From: Microtetraspora malaysiensis
Lineage (GTDB): Bacteria; Actinomycetota; Actinomycetes; Streptosporangiales; Streptosporangiaceae
Direction: 5' to 3'
Assembly (NCBI RefSeq): GCF_001528665.1
Contig: NZ_BBYJ01000005.1
Location: forward strand, 248,001-312,000
DNA: 64,000 nucleotides
Position 1 is the stretch's first letter. Each line of letters opens with the position of its first letter. Under the pieces are notes generated by a model. That model saw only the letters and a program-made list of their open reading frames with translations. It had not been told where the DNA came from and made no database searches. The position numbers were made by a program, and so were the translations under genes. Shown one piece after another: positions 23,619 to 32,865 of this stretch.

Positions 23619-25181
23619 TCAGGCGTGGGTGGGTTCGGTGACACCGAACCACTGCCGCAAGGCCGTCCGGAGTGCCTCCATTTCCGTGGGATCTGGCTGG
23701 GGTGACGCGGATGCCCAGGCCACATAGCAGTCCGGTCGAAGGAGCAGGGCGGTGGGCGCTGAGGCCTGGGGGCGGGCGGTGACGATGTCGACGTGGTCCT
23801 GCGGCAGGGCAAGCGTCTCCGCCAGGGATGCTTCTTCGGTCAGGTCAAGCAGCAGGGGGCGTGCGGCTCTGGTCAGCTCGGCCAGCCGGACCGGCCCGGC
23901 CGCGGTGTGCAGGTCCATGTCCGGGGCGAACCGGCCGATCAGTGGGTGCGCCTCGGGTACGCCCATGTCGTAGCGGGTGTCGGCGCCTGCGACGAGTTCG
24001 GCGAGGCGCCGTACGGTGCTTTGGTCGCGGAGCAGTTCGGTGAACACTTCGCGCAGTCCGGTGACGTCGCCGCCGGGGGCTATCAGGGCCGACTGTGCCT
24101 GCGCGTTCAACACCATGCGGCGGGCGGCTGATCGCCGCTCCGTCTCGTAACTGTTCAGCAGTCCGGGCGGGGCGCTGCCGCGGACCGCGGCGGCGAGTTT
24201 CCAGCCGAGGTTGACCGCGTCCTGCAGGCCGAGGTTGAGCCCGGGTCCTCCCCCCGTGGCGGCGTACACGTGGGCGGCATCACCGATCAGGAACACGCGG
24301 CCGTCGGAGAACCGTTCGGCGACTCGGGTGTTTCCGCCGGTCAGGCGGCGCAGCACGTGCGGCCCTTCGCCGTCGGGCGGACCGAGTGGCACGTCGACGC
24401 CGAGCACGCGGCGGATGCTCGCCCGCAACTCGTCAAGGCTCATTGGAGCGTCGGTCTCGGACTGGTCCCACTCTGTGGTGCTGATCAGCGGCGGGTGGCC
24501 GGGCATCGGTGCGTAGGAGAACCCGCCGCGCTCGGTGCGGCGGGGCAGGAACGGCGGAACCGCGCCGTAGCCGGGCACGTTCAGCGCACCGGTCGCGGGA
24601 TCAACCCAGTCCGCCGGGATCGTCGCGTGCGCGGTGCGGACGGTCATCCGGTCGTAGGTGACGCCGGGGAATTCGATGCCGGAGAGTTTGCGCGTGGTGC
24701 TGTGTGCGCCATCCGCGCCGATGAGGTACCGGGCCCGCAGCTGGTATGCCCCGCTCGGACTCGCGACGTCGACGGTGACCGCGTCGTCGTCCTGCGACAG
24801 GCCGACGACCTCGTGTCCCCGTCGGATTTCCACGCCCAGTTCGATGGCGCGTTCCTGCAGCACCTGCACTATGCGGCGCTGCGGCACTGGCAGGGCATGG
24901 ATGGGGCTGTCCTCCAGCAGGCTGAGGTCCAGGCCCATCGCGCCGAACATGAAGTATGCGGAGTTCGGCCGCGGTGGTTCTTGGCTGCCGCTGAGGCGTT
25001 CGTGCAGCCCCCGGTGGTCGAGCACTTTCACGACCTGGCCGAGTAGTCCGTTCGCTTTGGGTTCCTGGCTTATCTCCGGTAGCCGCTCCAGCAGGATCGG
25101 CCGGACCCCTGCGAGGCTGAGTTCGCAGGCCAGCATCAGTCCGTTCGGGCCGCCTCCGGCGATGACGACATCTGTGATCAC
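23619..25181 (-). CDS. FAD-dependent aromatic monooxygenase (PheA/TfdB family)
   Basis: The 520-residue flavoprotein starts with the dinucleotide-binding motif VVIAGGGPNGLMLACELSLA. It has the second FAD motif RARYLIGADGAHSTTRK (the DG motif) near residues 150-170 and the GD motif GRVFLIGDAAHVYAATGG near residue 280, followed by NLGLQDAVNLGWKLA. The thioredoxin-like C-terminal domain of this family is also present. Members hydroxylate phenols or polyketide aromatics with NADPH and oxygen. The GTG at 25181 is chosen because GAAGGAGAAAAC sits ideally before it and the FAD motif then starts at residue 4. It stands downstream of the TIM-barrel gene on the same strand, with a 119-base gap. Confidence 0.92.
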   Translation of the reverse strand: MITDVVIAGGGPNGLMLACELSLAGVRPILLERLPEISQEPKANGLLGQVVKVLDHRGLHERLSGSQEPPRPNSAYFMFGAMGLDLSLLEDSPIHALPVPQRRIVQVLQERAIELGVEIRRGHEVVGLSQDDDAVTVDVASPSGAYQLRARYLIGADGAHSTTRKLSGIEFPGVTYDRMTVRTAHATIPADWVDPATGALNVPGYGAVPPFLPRRTERGGFSYAPMPGHPPLISTTEWDQSETDAPMSLDELRASIRRVLGVDVPLGPPDGEGPHVLRRLTGGNTRVAERFSDGRVFLIGDAAHVYAATGGGPGLNLGLQDAVNLGWKLAAAVRGSAPPGLLNSYETERRSAARRMVLNAQAQSALIAPGGDVTGLREVFTELLRDQSTVRRLAELVAGADTRYDMGVPEAHPLIGRFAPDMDLHTAAGPVRLAELTRAARPLLLDLTEEASLAETLALPQDHVDIVTARPQASAPTALLLRPDCYVAWASASPQPDPTEMEALRTALRQWFGVTEPTHA

Positions 25182-25300
25182 GTTTTCTCCTTCGTTCGCA
25201 TGGAATTCGCATGGAAAAGGCAGGGCGGGTGGAGCGCGGAAGCGCATGGCCGGTGGGCGGTGCCGGTGTGGCTCGCTTCGGGTTGCGGTCCTTGCCGTGG

Positions 25301-26317
25301 TCAGCCGCGGTAGTACTCGGCGAGGGCGGTGAAGGCGGCCTTGGGTTCCCATGGCATGTCGGGGTAGGTGGCTCCGAGGCGGTCCTCGTAGACCTTGACG
25401 ATGCCGTAGCTGGCCAGGTCCAGGTCCTCGTGGGGGAGGCCGTCGGGGCGGTGCACATGGTCGTACAGCGCGAAGGTGAACACGAAGGCGCTGTCGATGC
25501 CTCCGGCTTGGAATGCCTCCAGCAGCTCGCGCACGTACGCGGCCTGACCGGCCTCGTCCCGGGCGTACTCGCCGTTCAACCGAACGGGACCGTTCTGGTC
25601 GTACTCGACGATCTCCAGGCCGAGAGCGCCCCGCTCGCCGGCACCCTGGTAGCCGGCGGCGCCGAACTCGGTGATCGCGACCGGCTTTCCCTGCGCGGCC
25701 AGGCCGCGGACGCCGTCGGCGAAACGGTCGGCGATCTCGGCCGACCGATAGAGATCCACGGACATGAAGTCGAAGAGCGCCCAGTCGACGCGCTCAAGCG
25801 GTACGGAGGCGTAGGTCACCTTGCCGCCGAAGCCTGCGCGGACGAGCGCCACGGCCGTGCCGAGGAACTCGTTGACGCGTGCGCTGACCTCGCCGATCTG
25901 CTCACGCACGCGATCCGGCCGGCTCAGCAGTGCGATCCGCTCGTCGGTGCTGTCACCGGGCAGGAGCCCGGGATTCATCAGGCTCAGCTCGGCGCCGGTG
26001 ACGAGCACCACCTCGGCTCCTCGCGACCTCAGCCGCTCCGCGCGTTCGGCGCAGTCGGCGAACAGCTTCAGCATCTCCTCGGTGGTCAGTTCGAGGGGGT
26101 AGGGGGAGAACCAGATCTCCAGGCCCAGGTCGGCCGCGTGCGTCGCCGCCAGCTCTATCCGTTCCGGGTCACCGCCCATGATGCGGACCGCGTTGCAGTG
26201 CAGGTCATCGCGGATGATGCGCAGCTCGCGCTTGACCGTCTCCGGGTTGAAGTGCTTGCGAGAGGTCGCTCCGTTCTTGATGAAGCCGGTGTCGTAGCTG
26301 ATGCCTTTGGCGCGCAC
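25301..26317 (-). CDS. TIM-barrel glycoside-hydrolase-like protein
   Basis: The 338-residue protein resembles clan GH-A TIM barrels. VKRELRIIRDDLHCNAVRIM lies near the start, the strand VVLVTGAELSLMN offers a candidate acid/base Glu near residue 110, and KPVAITEFGAAGY near residue 215 offers a nucleophile Glu in the ITEFG context. The C-terminus has FVFTFALYDHVHRPDGLPHE. I cannot assign a GH family or substrate; homologs are often annotated only as hypothetical or abortive-infection-like proteins. The GTG at 26317 follows GGAGAAGG. It is divergent from a TetR regulator across two identical-type palindromes. Confidence 0.7.
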   Translation of the reverse strand: MRAKGISYDTGFIKNGATSRKHFNPETVKRELRIIRDDLHCNAVRIMGGDPERIELAATHAADLGLEIWFSPYPLELTTEEMLKLFADCAERAERLRSRGAEVVLVTGAELSLMNPGLLPGDSTDERIALLSRPDRVREQIGEVSARVNEFLGTAVALVRAGFGGKVTYASVPLERVDWALFDFMSVDLYRSAEIADRFADGVRGLAAQGKPVAITEFGAAGYQGAGERGALGLEIVEYDQNGPVRLNGEYARDEAGQAAYVRELLEAFQAGGIDSAFVFTFALYDHVHRPDGLPHEDLDLASYGIVKVYEDRLGATYPDMPWEPKAAFTALAEYYRG

Positions 26318-26346
26318 GGGTTTTCCTTCTCCTACAACGCTCTTAC

Positions 26347-26361
26347 GGTACTGGGCGTACC
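26347..26361. promoter_or_regulatory. Palindrome GGTAC-N5-GTACC, copy 1
   Basis: GGTAC-TGGGC-GTACC is a perfect inverted repeat located 30 bases upstream of the TIM-barrel start. The same half-sites with the same spacing recur at 26401-26415. This is a probable operator of the TetR protein at 26433. Confidence 0.65.
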
Positions 26362-26400
26362 CTAATTGCCGCTGTCCAGCGTTGGCAACAAGAATGAGGA

Positions 26401-26415
26401 GGTACGAGCGGTACC
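26401..26415. promoter_or_regulatory. Palindrome GGTAC-N5-GTACC, copy 2
   Basis: GGTAC-GAGCG-GTACC is a perfect inverted repeat 18 bases upstream of the TetR start and 54 bases from copy 1. One site per divergent gene suggests autoregulation together with control of the hydrolase. Confidence 0.65.
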
Positions 26416-26432
26416 GTTCCCGGGGAGGGGTC

Positions 26433-27029
26433 ATGGCGGGGAATCCGACGCGGCGGCGCGGAGCGGCCCTGGAGGAGGCGATCCTGCACGCTGCGGTGGA
26501 GGAGCTCACCAAGTCCGGATACGCCGGGTTGACCATGGACAAGGTCGCCGCTCGCGCCGGTACCAACAAGAACGCCATCTACCGACGTTGGCCGAACCGC
26601 CTGGCGCTCGGCATCGCCGCCTACCGGCAGCTGGCCACGACGGTCCCGCTCACGGACACCGGCAGCCTGCGCGGTGACGTCCTGGAACTGCTACGCCAGG
26701 CCAACCGTCACTGGAGTTCCCCGTTCGGCGCGATCCTGCGCGAGCTGTTCGCCGCGGCCGGTGGGACGTCGGAGCTCCTCGCGCAGTTGCAGGACCAGTC
26801 CGGTGACGCTGTGGCCGCCCCCTGGTTGACCATCCTGGGGCGCGCGGTCGCACGCGGTGAGGCAGCACCCGAAGCGCTTCATCCACGGGTCGCCACGGTG
26901 GCCATCGTCCTGCTGCGCAACGAGTTCGTCGTGCGCGGAGTCCCTACCGCCCCCGACGACGTCCTCATCGAGATCGTCGACGAGGTGTTCCTGCCCCTGG
27001 TGCGGCGGCGCGGGCCGACCTCAAGCTGA
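26433..27029 (+). CDS. TetR/AcrR family regulator
   Basis: The 198-residue protein has the TetR HTH in residues 10-58 (LEEAILHAAVEELTKSGYAG, then LTMDKVAARAGTNKNAIYRR and WPNRLALG). A helical ligand-binding domain (TetR_C-like, LRELFAAAGGTSELLAQLQD) ends in VDEVFLPLVRRRG. The ATG at 26433 follows GGGGAGGGG. The two GGTAC-N5-GTACC palindromes upstream are the likely operators, and the divergent TIM-barrel gene is the likely target. The ligand is unknown. Confidence 0.9.
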   Translation: MAGNPTRRRGAALEEAILHAAVEELTKSGYAGLTMDKVAARAGTNKNAIYRRWPNRLALGIAAYRQLATTVPLTDTGSLRGDVLELLRQANRHWSSPFGAILRELFAAAGGTSELLAQLQDQSGDAVAAPWLTILGRAVARGEAAPEALHPRVATVAIVLLRNEFVVRGVPTAPDDVLIEIVDEVFLPLVRRRGPTSS

Positions 27030-27176
27030 TCTTCCGCGCTGGTGCCGAGACCTGTAGTGGAGGGCCGATGAGGCGGCTCGGGAGAGGTGGCGGGTCGGGG
27101 AGAATGGGGGAACGTCGCGAGCGGGTCCGGCCCGCCCTCGCGTTCGCCGCTCTTTCCTGGCAGGAGACCCCGTACG

Positions 27177-28070
27177 TTGTCCCAGCAGCAGCACGCTTCG
27201 TCCACTGAGATCGACCGTCTCGGCCTGCGCGCCGACTGCGCGAGCTGCTTCGGGCTGTGCTGTGTCGCGCTGCCTTTCGCCGCTTCGGCCGACTTCGCGG
27301 TCGACAAGGACGCGGGGAAGCCGTGCGCGAACCTGCGGGACGACTTCCGCTGCGGCATCCACGCGCATCTGCGTGAGCGCGGCTTCGCGGGCTGCACCGT
27401 TTTCGACTGCCTGGGGGCCGGGCAGAAGGTCTCCCAGGTCACCTTCGGCGGGCGGGACTGGCGGCGGCACCCGGACACGGCGCGGCGGATGTTCGACGTG
27501 TTCGCCGTCATGCGCCAGCTCCACGAGCTGCTCTGGTACGTCAACGAGGCGTTGTCGCTGGCGGCGGCCCGCCCGGTTCACGATGATCTCCGTACCGCCC
27601 TGGACGGCATCGACCGGCTCACCCGCGAGAGCGCCGAAACGCTCGCGGAGACGGACGTGGCGGCGGTGCGCGCGGAGGTCAACGCGCTGCTGCTGCGCGC
27701 CAGCGAGCTGGCGCGGGCGGGGGTTGCGGGGCGGAAGAGGAACCATCGGGGCGCCGACCTGATCGGGGCCGGGCTCAGGGGCGCCGACCTGCGGGGTGCC
27801 AACCTGCGCGGCGCGTACCTCATCGCGGCCGACCTGGCGGGTGCGGACCTGCGGGCGGCGGATCTGATCGGCGCGGACCTGCGGGACGCCGATCTGAGCG
27901 GCGCCGATCTCACCGGGAGCATCTTCCTCACCCAGGCCCAGGTCAACGCGGCCAGGGGCGACGGCGCGACCCGGTTGCCGGCGGCGCTGGCGCGTCCGGC
28001 GCACTGGCGGGAGGGGGCGCGGCCGCGCCGGAGCGGTGCGCCCCGGCGCGGGCGGGTCAGTGGACGCTGA
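27177..28070 (+). CDS. YkgJ-like Cys-cluster protein fused to pentapeptide repeats
   Basis: The 297-residue protein has an N-terminal Cys cluster ([14 protein letters not shown], then [23 protein letters not shown]; residues about 18-80) that should bind zinc or iron-sulfur, as in YkgJ/UPF0153 proteins. A helical middle follows. Residues about 187-245 are tandem A(D/N)LxxA pentapeptide repeats ([42 protein letters not shown]) forming a right-handed beta helix. The TTG at 27177 is chosen because CAGGAGACC precedes it and it puts the cysteines near the N-terminus. The C-terminal tail is Arg-rich. The function is unknown; pentapeptide helices can mimic DNA or scaffold proteins. Confidence 0.82.
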   Translation: MSQQQHASSTEIDRLGLRADCASCFGLCCVALPFAASADFAVDKDAGKPCANLRDDFRCGIHAHLRERGFAGCTVFDCLGAGQKVSQVTFGGRDWRRHPDTARRMFDVFAVMRQLHELLWYVNEALSLAAARPVHDDLRTALDGIDRLTRESAETLAETDVAAVRAEVNALLLRASELARAGVAGRKRNHRGADLIGAGLRGADLRGANLRGAYLIAADLAGADLRAADLIGADLRDADLSGADLTGSIFLTQAQVNAARGDGATRLPAALARPAHWREGARPRRSGAPRRGRVSGR

Positions 28071-28830
28071 ACCCGCCGTCGACGCAGATGGCCTGGCCGG
28101 TGACGTACGCGGAGGCGTCGCCGGCGAGGAAGACGGCGACGCCCGCGAAGTCGGCGGGGAGGCCGTTGCGGCCGGTCATGGTGCGGGCGGCGAGTGCTTC
28201 GACGCGTCCGGGTACGGCCTGGGCGGGCTCGGTGAGCGGGGTGAGCACGAATCCGGGGATGATCGTGTTGCTGGTGACGCCGCGGGCGGACCAGGCCTCG
28301 GCCTGTGAGCGGGTGAGGCCGCAGATGGCCGCTTTGGACGCGCCGTAGGCTCCGCTGTCGCCGAACGCGCTGATCGACTGCTGGGAGCCGATGTTGATGA
28401 TGCGGCCCCAGCCCCTGGCCGCCATGCGGGGGGCGAAGTGCTGGCCGAGCAGGTAGGGGGCGGTGAGGTTGACGGCGATCGTCTGGTCGTAGTCGTCGAC
28501 GGTGAGGTCGCCCATGGGGGTGCGGATGTTGTTGGCGGCGTCGTTGACGAGGATGTCGATGTCGCCGAAGAACTCGGGGGCTTCGGCGCAGACGCGGGCG
28601 ACGGCGGCCCGGTCGCCGAGGTCGGCGCTGATGGCGGCGGCGTTCACGCCGTGTTCTTCGAGGGTTCGTACGGTGGCGGCGAGCTCGGCGGGGCGGCGGG
28701 CGACGATGACGACGGAGGCGCCGGCGCGGCCGATGGCCTCGGCCATGGCCTGTCCGATGCCGGAGCTTCCGCCGGTGATGAGGGCGGTGCGGCCGCGGAG
28801 GGAGAAGAGTTCGGCAGCGTAGGACGACAT
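28057..28830 (-). CDS. Short-chain dehydrogenase/reductase
   Basis: The 257-residue classical SDR has [14 protein letters not shown] (about 18-31), NDAANN in place of NNAG near residue 92, the Ser region [13 protein letters not shown], and [19 protein letters not shown] for the Tyr-Lys pair. The ending [16 protein letters not shown] is typical of gluconate 5-dehydrogenase-like and glucose dehydrogenase-like SDRs. It is 40 bases downstream of the MarR gene stop on the same strand and may be co-transcribed with it. Its 3' end overlaps that of the pentapeptide gene by 14 bases. Confidence 0.92.
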   Translation of the reverse strand: MSSYAAELFSLRGRTALITGGSSGIGQAMAEAIGRAGASVVIVARRPAELAATVRTLEEHGVNAAAISADLGDRAAVARVCAEAPEFFGDIDILVNDAANNIRTPMGDLTVDDYDQTIAVNLTAPYLLGQHFAPRMAARGWGRIINIGSQQSISAFGDSGAYGASKAAICGLTRSQAEAWSARGVTSNTIIPGFVLTPLTEPAQAVPGRVEALAARTMTGRNGLPADFAGVAVFLAGDASAYVTGQAICVDGGFSVH

Positions 28831-28870
28831 AGCGGATCATCCTACCTTTGTCGTCTGGGTAGGGGCGGGG

Positions 28871-29374
28871 TCAGTGGGCGGCGGAGCGTCCGCTCTCGGC
28901 GATCATGGAGTCGGCGGCCCCCTGGAGCTTGACCATCACCTGTTCGAGGGTGTTGAGGGTCTCGGTGTCGAGCCGGTCGAGCAGGCGCATGTAGTTGGCC
29001 GTGCCGGCGTCGATGAGCTCCTCGGCGAGGAGGTGGCCGCGGGTGGTGAGCTCGACGAGGCGGACCCGGCGGTCGGCGGGGTCCTCGCGGCGGCTGACGA
29101 GGCCCTGGGCGACGAGGCGGTCGACGATGCCGGTGACCGTGCCGAGGCCGACGCCGAGCGCTCTGGCGAGGTGCTGCCCGGAGGAGGCGTCGCGGAAGAA
29201 GAGCATCACGACGACCTTGAGCTGCTGCATGGTGAGGCTGGAGGCGAGCAGTGGGGTGGAGCGGTCGTGGGCGAGGAAGCGGCCGAGTGTCCGCTGGAGT
29301 TGGGTGAGCCGGTCGATGAGCGCGTGGCGCTCGTCTCGCTCGCTTCCGGCCTGTCCTGTCGCCTGGTTGTCGCC
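28871..29374 (-). CDS. MarR family regulator next to an RND efflux pump
   Basis: The winged-helix protein contains LTMQQLKVVVMLFFRDASSG, the recognition helix region RALGVGLGTVTGIVDRLVAQ and the wing SRREDPADRRVRLVELT. I start it at GTG 29374 (167 residues), where GAGAGG is spaced by 5 bases. Upstream in-frame alternatives are ATG 29416 and GTG 29422, which have no ribosome site and would run into the operator-like palindromes. It is divergent from the RND transporter and probably represses it; a drug-like ligand is inferred. Confidence 0.88.
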   Translation of the reverse strand, partial: GDNQATGQAGSERDERHALIDRLTQLQRTLGRFLAHDRSTPLLASSLTMQQLKVVVMLFFRDASSGQHLARALGVGLGTVTGIVDRLVAQGLVSRREDPADRRVRLVELTTRGHLLAEELIDAGTANYMRLLDRLDTETLNTLEQVMVKLQGAADSMIAESGRSAAH

Positions 29375-29426
29375 CACGTTCACCTCTCGCCGTCGGCCAG
29401 TCAGGTTATCAGTCATTAACACGAAG

Positions 29427-29449
29427 GCGAATTATTCGCATTATACGAA
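29427..29449. promoter_or_regulatory. Overlapping palindromes, candidate MarR operator
   Basis: GCGAATTATTCGC (29427-29439) is a perfect 13-base palindrome. It shares its TTCG with a second repeat, TTCG-N7-CGAA (29435-29449). This AT-rich patch lies between the MarR gene and the efflux pump, where a repressor would block both promoters. Confidence 0.6.
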
Positions 29450-29505
29450 GTGTTAGGGTGGGGCCAATAGTTTTCCCAAGATCATCCGTGAAGGAGCTCC
29501 GCCAG

Positions 29506-32500
29506 ATGACGTTCCTGGCTCGCCTGAGCCTGGCCAACCGCACACTTGTGGTGATGATCGCGGTCGTGCTCAGCGCGCTCGGCGCCTTCGCGATCCCCTC
29601 TCTCAAACAGCAGCTGTTCCCGTCCCTGAGCTTCCCCGGGGCGTTCGTGGTGGCCGCCTATCCCGGCGCCTCGCCCGAGATCGTCGAGGAACAGGTCACC
29701 AAGCCGATCGAGAACAGTTTCCAGGGCATCGCGGGCGCGACCGACATCACCTCGACGTCCAAGGAAGGACTGGCGCAGGTTCAGGTCGCGTTCGAGTATG
29801 GCACCGATATCGACGCGGCCGTGGCCAAGATGCAGCAGGCCGTGGGGCGGATCGGCTCCCGGCTGCCCGCGGGCGTCGACCCGCAGGTGGTCGCGGGGAA
29901 CACCGACGACATCCCGGTGATGGTGATCGCGGTGGGTGACGCGGGCGACCAGCACACCATGTTCGACCGGCTCGAACGCGCGATGGTGCCCAAGCTGCGC
30001 AGCATCGACGGCGTACGCGACGCGACCGTCTCCGGCGCGCGGGAGAAGCAGGTCGTCATCACCCCGGACCAGATGAAGCTCGCGCTGCGCGGCCTTTCCG
30101 CGGCGTCGATCCCGGAGCTGCTGCGCGCGAACGGTGTGGCGATCCCCGCGGGCGCGCTCACGGAGAAGGACCGGACGCTGACCGTGCAGGTCGGGGACCG
30201 GATCGAGACGGTCGATGATCTGAAGAACCTGTACCTGGCCCCCGCGGCGCCGCAGGCGGGCGCGGGCGCCGGAGCCGCCGGGGGCGGAGCCGGGGCGGCC
30301 GGCCGTACCGGATCGGCGGCGGGAGCCGCCGGCGCCGCGGCGGGCGGTCAGCTTCCGGGGCGGGTGTCGGCCGCGCCGAAGCCGGTCAAGCTGGGCGACG
30401 TCGCCGACATCGCGGTCCAGGACTCCGACGCGACCACGCTCACCCGGACGAACGGCAAGCCGAGCCTTGGCGTGTCGATCACGATGAAGCCGGACGGCAA
30501 CGCGGTGCGGATCTCGCACGACGTGCGCGCGGCGCTGCCGGAGCTGACCCGCGCGGTCGGGGACGCCTCGGAGCTGACGGTGGTGTTCGACCAGGCGCCG
30601 TACGTGGAACGGTCGATCGAGGACCTGACCACCGAGGGTCTGCTCGGTCTGGCGTTCGCGGTGCTGGTCATCCTGGTGTTCCTGCTGTCGGTGCGGTCCA
30701 CGATCGTGACGGCGGTGTCGATCCCGCTGTCGGTGGTGATGGCGCTGATCGCGCTGTGGCTGGGCGACTACTCGCTGAACATGCTGACGCTGGGCGCGTT
30801 GACGATCGCGGTCGGCCGCGTGGTGGACGACTCGATCGTGGTGCTGGAGAACATCAAGCGGCACCTCGGGTACGGCGAGGACAAGCGGCAGGCGATCCTC
30901 ACGGCGGTGCGCGAGGTGGCGGGGGCGGTGACGGCGTCCACTCTGACGACGGTCGCGGTGTTCCTGCCGATCGCGTTCGTCGGCGGCATGGTCGGGCAGC
31001 TCTTCAGCCCGTTCGCGGTGACGGTGACGGTCGCGCTGCTGGCGTCGCTGGTGGTGTCGCTGACGGTGATCCCGGTGCTGGCGTACTGGTTCCTGAAGGC
31101 TCCGGCGCTGTCTCCGGCCGAGGCGGAGGCCGTGCGGGAGGAGGCGGAGCTGCGGGAGCTGCGGAGCCCGCTGCAGCGGATGTATCTGCCGGTGCTGCGG
31201 TTCGCGACGCGGCGGCGGCTGGTGACGCTGGTGATCGGCCTGGTGGTGTTCGCCGGGACGATGGCGCTGGTGCCGAACCTGAAGACGAACTTCCTCGACT
31301 CCTCGGGCAACGACTCGATCCAGGTGACGCAGCGGATGCCCGTGGGGACGGCGCTGGCGACCACGGACGCGGCGGCCAAGAAGGTCGAGGCGGTCTTCGG
31401 CGAGTTCTCGCAGATCGCGTCGTACCAGGTCACGGTGGGCGGCGGCAACCAGTTCATGGGCGGGCTCGGCGGCAGCGCCGACCGGGCGTCGTACTCGGTG
31501 ACGGTGGGCGAGGGCGTGGACGCGTCGGCGTTCCAGGACTCGCTGCGTGACCGGCTGAAGGACCTGTCCGGCGCGGGAGAGATCACGGTCGGCGGCTCGG
31601 ACGGCGGGTTCGCCTCCGACCAGGTGCAGGTGATCCTGCAGGGCGCGGACAGCGATGAGCTGAAGACGGCGGCGACCGCGGCGCGGGAGGCGATGGCCGG
31701 GGTCAAGGGCCTGCGGGACGTCGCCTCCAACCTGGAGGCCAGCGCGCCCCGGATCGAGGTCCACGTGGACCGGGAGAAGGCGGCCGCCAAGGGGCTGAGC
31801 GAGGCGACCGTGGGCCAGTTCGTGGCGCAGGCGTTCCGCGGCGCGCCGGTGGGGTCGATCAGCCTGGACGGGCGCTCCAGCGACATCGTGCTGCGGACGG
31901 GTGACTCTCCGGCGAGCCTGGCGGCGATCGAGAAGATCGCGCTGCCGACTGCGTCGGGGCTGGTGAAGCTGAGCTCGGTGGCGGACGTGGTCCGGGCGGC
32001 CGGTCCGACGCAGATCACCCGCCAGGACGGCGACCGAACGGCGACGGTGTCGGGTAAGGCGGACGCGGCCGACCTGGGTGCGATCACGGCGAAGGTGAAG
32101 GACACGCTGGCGGGCGTGAAGCTGCCGGCAAGCGTGACGTACAAGATCGGCGGCGCGAGTGCGGAGCAGGAGAAGGCGTTCGGGGATCTCGGGCTGGCGA
32201 TGATGCTGGCGGTGGCCATCGTGTTCATGATCATGGTGGCGACGTTCCGGAGCTTCGTGCAGCCGCTGATCCTGCTGGTGTCGATCCCGTTCGCGGCGAC
32301 CGGCGCGATCGGGCTGCTGCTGGCGACGAACACGGCGCTGGGGGTCCCGGCGTTGATCGGCATGCTGATGCTGATCGGCATCGTGGTGACGAACGCGATC
32401 GTGCTGATTGACCTGGTCAACCAGTACCGCGAGCAGGGGCTGGGGATCGTGGAGGCGGTGCTGGAGGGCGGCCGGCGGCGGTTGCGGCCGATCCTGATGA

Positions 32501-32754
32501 CCGCGATCGCGACGATCTGCGCGCTGACGCCGATGGCGCTGGGCGTGACCGGGTCGGGCGGGTTCATCTCGCAGCCGCTGGCGATCGTGGTGATCGGCGG
32601 GTTGATCTCCTCGACGCTGCTGACGCTGGTGCTGGTGCCGACGCTCTACACGATGGTGGAGCGGACCAAGGAGCGGATGCGCCGCACGCCGAAGAACCGG
32701 CCGGCGTCGGAGGTGAAGGTGTACGACAAGGACGCGCTCGCGTCGTCCACGTAG
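29506..32754 (+). CDS. RND superfamily efflux permease (AcrB/SwrC-like)
   Basis: The 1082-residue protein has the HAE-type RND layout. After an N-terminal helix and PSLKQQLFPSLSFPGAFVVA comes a porter domain (residues about 40-340), then six helices with VGRVVDDSIVVLENIKRHLG (motif D, conserved Asp pair in helix 4), a second porter domain, and six helices including IGIVVTNAIVLIDLVNQYRE. It lacks an outer-membrane partner, as expected in a monoderm. Unusual is a Gly/Ala-rich insertion of about 45 residues around residues 248-292. It probably exports hydrophobic drugs or lipids. ATG 29506 follows AAGGAG; the divergent MarR is the likely repressor. Confidence 0.93.
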   Translation: MTFLARLSLANRTLVVMIAVVLSALGAFAIPSLKQQLFPSLSFPGAFVVAAYPGASPEIVEEQVTKPIENSFQGIAGATDITSTSKEGLAQVQVAFEYGTDIDAAVAKMQQAVGRIGSRLPAGVDPQVVAGNTDDIPVMVIAVGDAGDQHTMFDRLERAMVPKLRSIDGVRDATVSGAREKQVVITPDQMKLALRGLSAASIPELLRANGVAIPAGALTEKDRTLTVQVGDRIETVDDLKNLYLAPAAPQAGAGAGAAGGGAGAAGRTGSAAGAAGAAAGGQLPGRVSAAPKPVKLGDVADIAVQDSDATTLTRTNGKPSLGVSITMKPDGNAVRISHDVRAALPELTRAVGDASELTVVFDQAPYVERSIEDLTTEGLLGLAFAVLVILVFLLSVRSTIVTAVSIPLSVVMALIALWLGDYSLNMLTLGALTIAVGRVVDDSIVVLENIKRHLGYGEDKRQAILTAVREVAGAVTASTLTTVAVFLPIAFVGGMVGQLFSPFAVTVTVALLASLVVSLTVIPVLAYWFLKAPALSPAEAEAVREEAELRELRSPLQRMYLPVLRFATRRRLVTLVIGLVVFAGTMALVPNLKTNFLDSSGNDSIQVTQRMPVGTALATTDAAAKKVEAVFGEFSQIASYQVTVGGGNQFMGGLGGSADRASYSVTVGEGVDASAFQDSLRDRLKDLSGAGEITVGGSDGGFASDQVQVILQGADSDELKTAATAAREAMAGVKGLRDVASNLEASAPRIEVHVDREKAAAKGLSEATVGQFVAQAFRGAPVGSISLDGRSSDIVLRTGDSPASLAAIEKIALPTASGLVKLSSVADVVRAAGPTQITRQDGDRTATVSGKADAADLGAITAKVKDTLAGVKLPASVTYKIGGASAEQEKAFGDLGLAMMLAVAIVFMIMVATFRSFVQPLILLVSIPFAATGAIGLLLATNTALGVPALIGMLMLIGIVVTNAIVLIDLVNQYREQGLGIVEAVLEGGRRRLRPILMTAIATICALTPMALGVTGSGGFISQPLAIVVIGGLISSTLLTLVLVPTLYTMVERTKERMRRTPKNRPASEVKVYDKDALASST

Positions 32755-32865
32755 GGCGGGAAGCGGCGTCCGCGCGGTGCTGTGGGTTTCGCGCCGGTTC
32801 TCCCGTGTCGGCTACGTGGGGGACCGGCGCGAGCCGTGTCCGGGGAATCAATAAACTGGGCCAAC

